This document shows positions 5,959 to 7,003 of a DNA stretch of 7,003 nt, in pieces. Below the pieces are notes generated by a model. It worked only from the letters and a program-made list of their open reading frames with translations. It made no database searches and was not told the DNA's origin. This DNA comes from Actinomycetota bacterium (GTDB taxonomy: Bacteria; Actinomycetota; Acidimicrobiia; Acidimicrobiales; Microtrichaceae), in contig JAFDWA010000077.1 in NCBI GenBank assembly GCA_018268735.1, positions 1 through 7,003 on the forward strand, read 5' to 3'. Both the position numbers and the translations under genes were made by a program. Each line of letters begins with the position of its first letter. The stretch's first letter is position 1.

Positions 5959-6000
5959 GCCGATCGTGGCCGCCGACGGCCCGACGGTACGATGATCGGC
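5959..6000. repeat. Nested inverted repeats in the ispH/DUF512 divergent promoter region
   Basis: GCCGATC (5959-5965) is repeated inverted as GATCGGC (5994-6000), a perfect 7-bp dyad extendable to 8 of 9 (5959-5967 with 5992-6000). Inside it lies a second dyad, GGCCG-CCGA-CGGCC (5968-5981), and CCGACGG occurs twice in direct orientation (5973-5979 and 5981-5987). The outer right arm begins just after the DUF512 -10 candidate and ends 1 nt before its GTG. This could be an operator or an mRNA structure; no regulator family is recognised, and in GC-rich DNA some of it may be chance. Confidence 0.4.
5988..5993 (+). promoter_or_regulatory. Candidate -10 box (TACGAT) of a leaderless DUF512-gene promoter
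   Basis: TACGAT is a good match to the bacterial -10 consensus and lies 8 nt before GTG 6002, so transcription would begin at or beside the start codon. No clear -35 element is seen 17 bp upstream. It is the best -10 candidate I noticed in the window and faces away from the ispH promoter 43 bp to the left. Confidence 0.5.
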
Positions 6001-6001
6001 C

Positions 6002-7003
6002 GTGTCCCTCGCCACCATCGTCGCTGTCGCGCCCGGATCCCCGGCCGAGGACGCAGGGGTCATCCCTGGCGACGAGCTCGTCTCGATCGGCGGACGGCCG
6101 TTGCGCGACGTCATCGAGTTCCGCGTCCTGTCCGACGACGCCGACGTCGAGCTCGAGCTGCGCCGTGGTGGGATCGAGCTCAGCGTCGAGATCGCCAAGG
6201 AGCACGGAGTGCCGCTCGGCATCGAGGTCGATTCACCGGTGTTCGACGAGGTGCGCACCTGTGACAACCACTGCGAGTTCTGCTTCATCTACCAGCTGCC
6301 GCCCGGCATGCGCCGCAGCCTCTACCTGAAGGACGACGACTATCGGCTGTCGTTCCTCTACGGGAACTTCACGACCCTGACCCGCTTCACCGAAGCGGAT
6401 CTCGAGCGCGTCCTCGTCGAAGGCCTGTCACCGCTCTACGTCAGCATCCACGCGACAGACCCGGACGTGCGCGTCGAGATGCTGCGCAACCGTCGGGGCG
6501 CCACCAGCCTCCGGTGGCTGCGGGCGCTGCTCGACCACGGCGTCGAGGTCCACGGACAGATCGTCGTGTGCCCGGGCCTCAACGACGGCGACGTCCTCGA
6601 CTCGACCATGTGCGGGATCCTCGACGAGTACCCAGAGCTCGCGGACGTGGCCGTCGTCCCGCTCGGCGTCAGCCGGTTCAACCGGGAGCCGAGGATGCGC
6701 CTGCACACCCGTGCAGAAGCCGAACGGGTCGTCGACGTCGTCGACGGCTGGCAGGAGACGTTCCTCGCCACGCTGGGTCGCCGGATGGTGTACGCCGCCG
6801 ACGAGTACTACCTCCTCGCGCACCGACCGTTCCCGGACCCGGAGACCTACGGCGACTTCTCGATGCACGAGGACGGCATCGGCATGGCGCGAGCGTTCGA
6901 AGCCGAGCTGCAGGGTTCCTCGGATGCGGGCATCGGCATCCAGTCCGGATTCTTCCACTGGGTCGACGGCGCGCCCGCCGCCGGCTACCGCGCTCCCCGG
7001 ACG
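6002..7003 (+). CDS. PDZ-radical SAM-DUF512 family protein (3' end beyond window)
   Basis: The first 334 codons of this gene are visible, and the frame is still open at the right edge. Residues 1 to about 65 form a short PDZ-like domain (VAPGSPAEDAGVIPGDELVSIGG, residues 9-31, in continuous sequence). The hallmark RTCDNHCEFCFIYQLPPGMR (85-104) carries the CX3CX2C cluster, Cys87, Cys91 and Cys94, expected to bind a [4Fe-4S] cluster and S-adenosylmethionine. SLYLKDDDYRLSFLYGNFTT (106-125) and LSPLYVSIHAT (142-152) are typical of the DUF512 family, and the C-terminal DUF512 region begins around residue 215. The biochemical reaction is unknown. GTG 6002 is the first possible start because TGA at 5993-5995 is in frame just upstream. 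There is no Shine-Dalgarno, but TACGAT lies 8 nt before the codon. Known relatives are roughly 430-470 residues, so about a quarter should lie beyond the window. They commonly sit beside the ribosome-assembly GTPase gene der, which may be the next gene. Confidence 0.9.
   Translation, partial: MSLATIVAVAPGSPAEDAGVIPGDELVSIGGRPLRDVIEFRVLSDDADVELELRRGGIELSVEIAKEHGVPLGIEVDSPVFDEVRTCDNHCEFCFIYQLPPGMRRSLYLKDDDYRLSFLYGNFTTLTRFTEADLERVLVEGLSPLYVSIHATDPDVRVEMLRNRRGATSLRWLRALLDHGVEVHGQIVVCPGLNDGDVLDSTMCGILDEYPELADVAVVPLGVSRFNREPRMRLHTRAEAERVVDVVDGWQETFLATLGRRMVYAADEYYLLAHRPFPDPETYGDFSMHEDGIGMARAFEAELQGSSDAGIGIQSGFFHWVDGAPAAGYRAPRT

Noticed and set aside
4554..6329. Very long plus-strand open frame (591 codons) opposite ispH and into the DUF512 gene
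   Set aside because: The translation is Arg/Asp/Gly/His-rich with no domain pattern. It runs antisense to ispH, which has complete catalytic motifs, so it is a GC-bias shadow.
1..7003. Search for mobile elements, CRISPR repeats, tRNA/rRNA genes, riboswitches and defence or toxin-antitoxin genes
   Set aside because: None found by eye. Genes fill almost the whole window, with no gene-free stretch over 70 bp, and every gene but the CopD-like one belongs to a familiar conserved family.

Overview
This is a high-GC, gene-dense chromosomal window. Codons strongly favour G or C in the third position. The gene content and the abundance of GTG starts suggest an actinobacterium, perhaps of the Acidimicrobiia type; that taxonomic call is an inference from style and gene content, not from a marker. 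Everything recognisable is housekeeping metabolism. I see no mobile element, CRISPR array, RNA gene, toxin-antitoxin pair or defence cassette, and no evidence of an undescribed multi-gene system.

Layout. Positions 1-171 hold the C-terminal end of an RsuA/RluB-type 23S rRNA pseudouridine synthase. A GC-rich hairpin (181-204) follows, abutting a TAACCT hexamer (205-210). Then comes a tightly packed plus-strand run of five genes: a monofunctional AroH-type chorismate mutase (217-588), prephenate dehydrogenase TyrA with a C-terminal ACT domain (613-1686), EPSP synthase AroA (1700-3073), cytidylate kinase Cmk (3085-3753) and a PlsC-type acyltransferase (3750-4421, overlapping cmk by 4 nt). This run meets, convergently, a minus-strand pair: IspH (5933 down to 4866) followed by a small four-helix CopD-like membrane protein (4835 down to 4440). 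A 68-bp divergent promoter region (5934-6001) separates ispH from a plus-strand PDZ/radical-SAM/DUF512 protein (6002 onward) that runs off the right edge.

How the genes fit together. AroA makes EPSP, the precursor of chorismate. AroH turns chorismate into prephenate, and TyrA takes prephenate toward tyrosine and carries an ACT domain that could sense the product. Cmk supplies CDP/dCDP, and CTP derived from CDP also activates phosphatidate. PlsC makes phosphatidate. IspH performs the last step of the MEP isoprenoid route. The order aroH-tyrA-aroA-cmk-plsC-ispH-DUF512 resembles an old conserved neighbourhood known from Firmicutes and Actinobacteria, in which der often follows the DUF512 gene.

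The most interesting signal is in expression. The three genes that appear to begin transcription units (aroH, ispH, DUF512) all start with GTG placed 6-8 nt after a TANNNT hexamer and have no well-placed Shine-Dalgarno sequence, as expected for leaderless mRNAs. Three internal genes (tyrA, cmk, plsC) do have purine-rich ribosome binding sites. Seven of the eight gene starts in the window are GTG.
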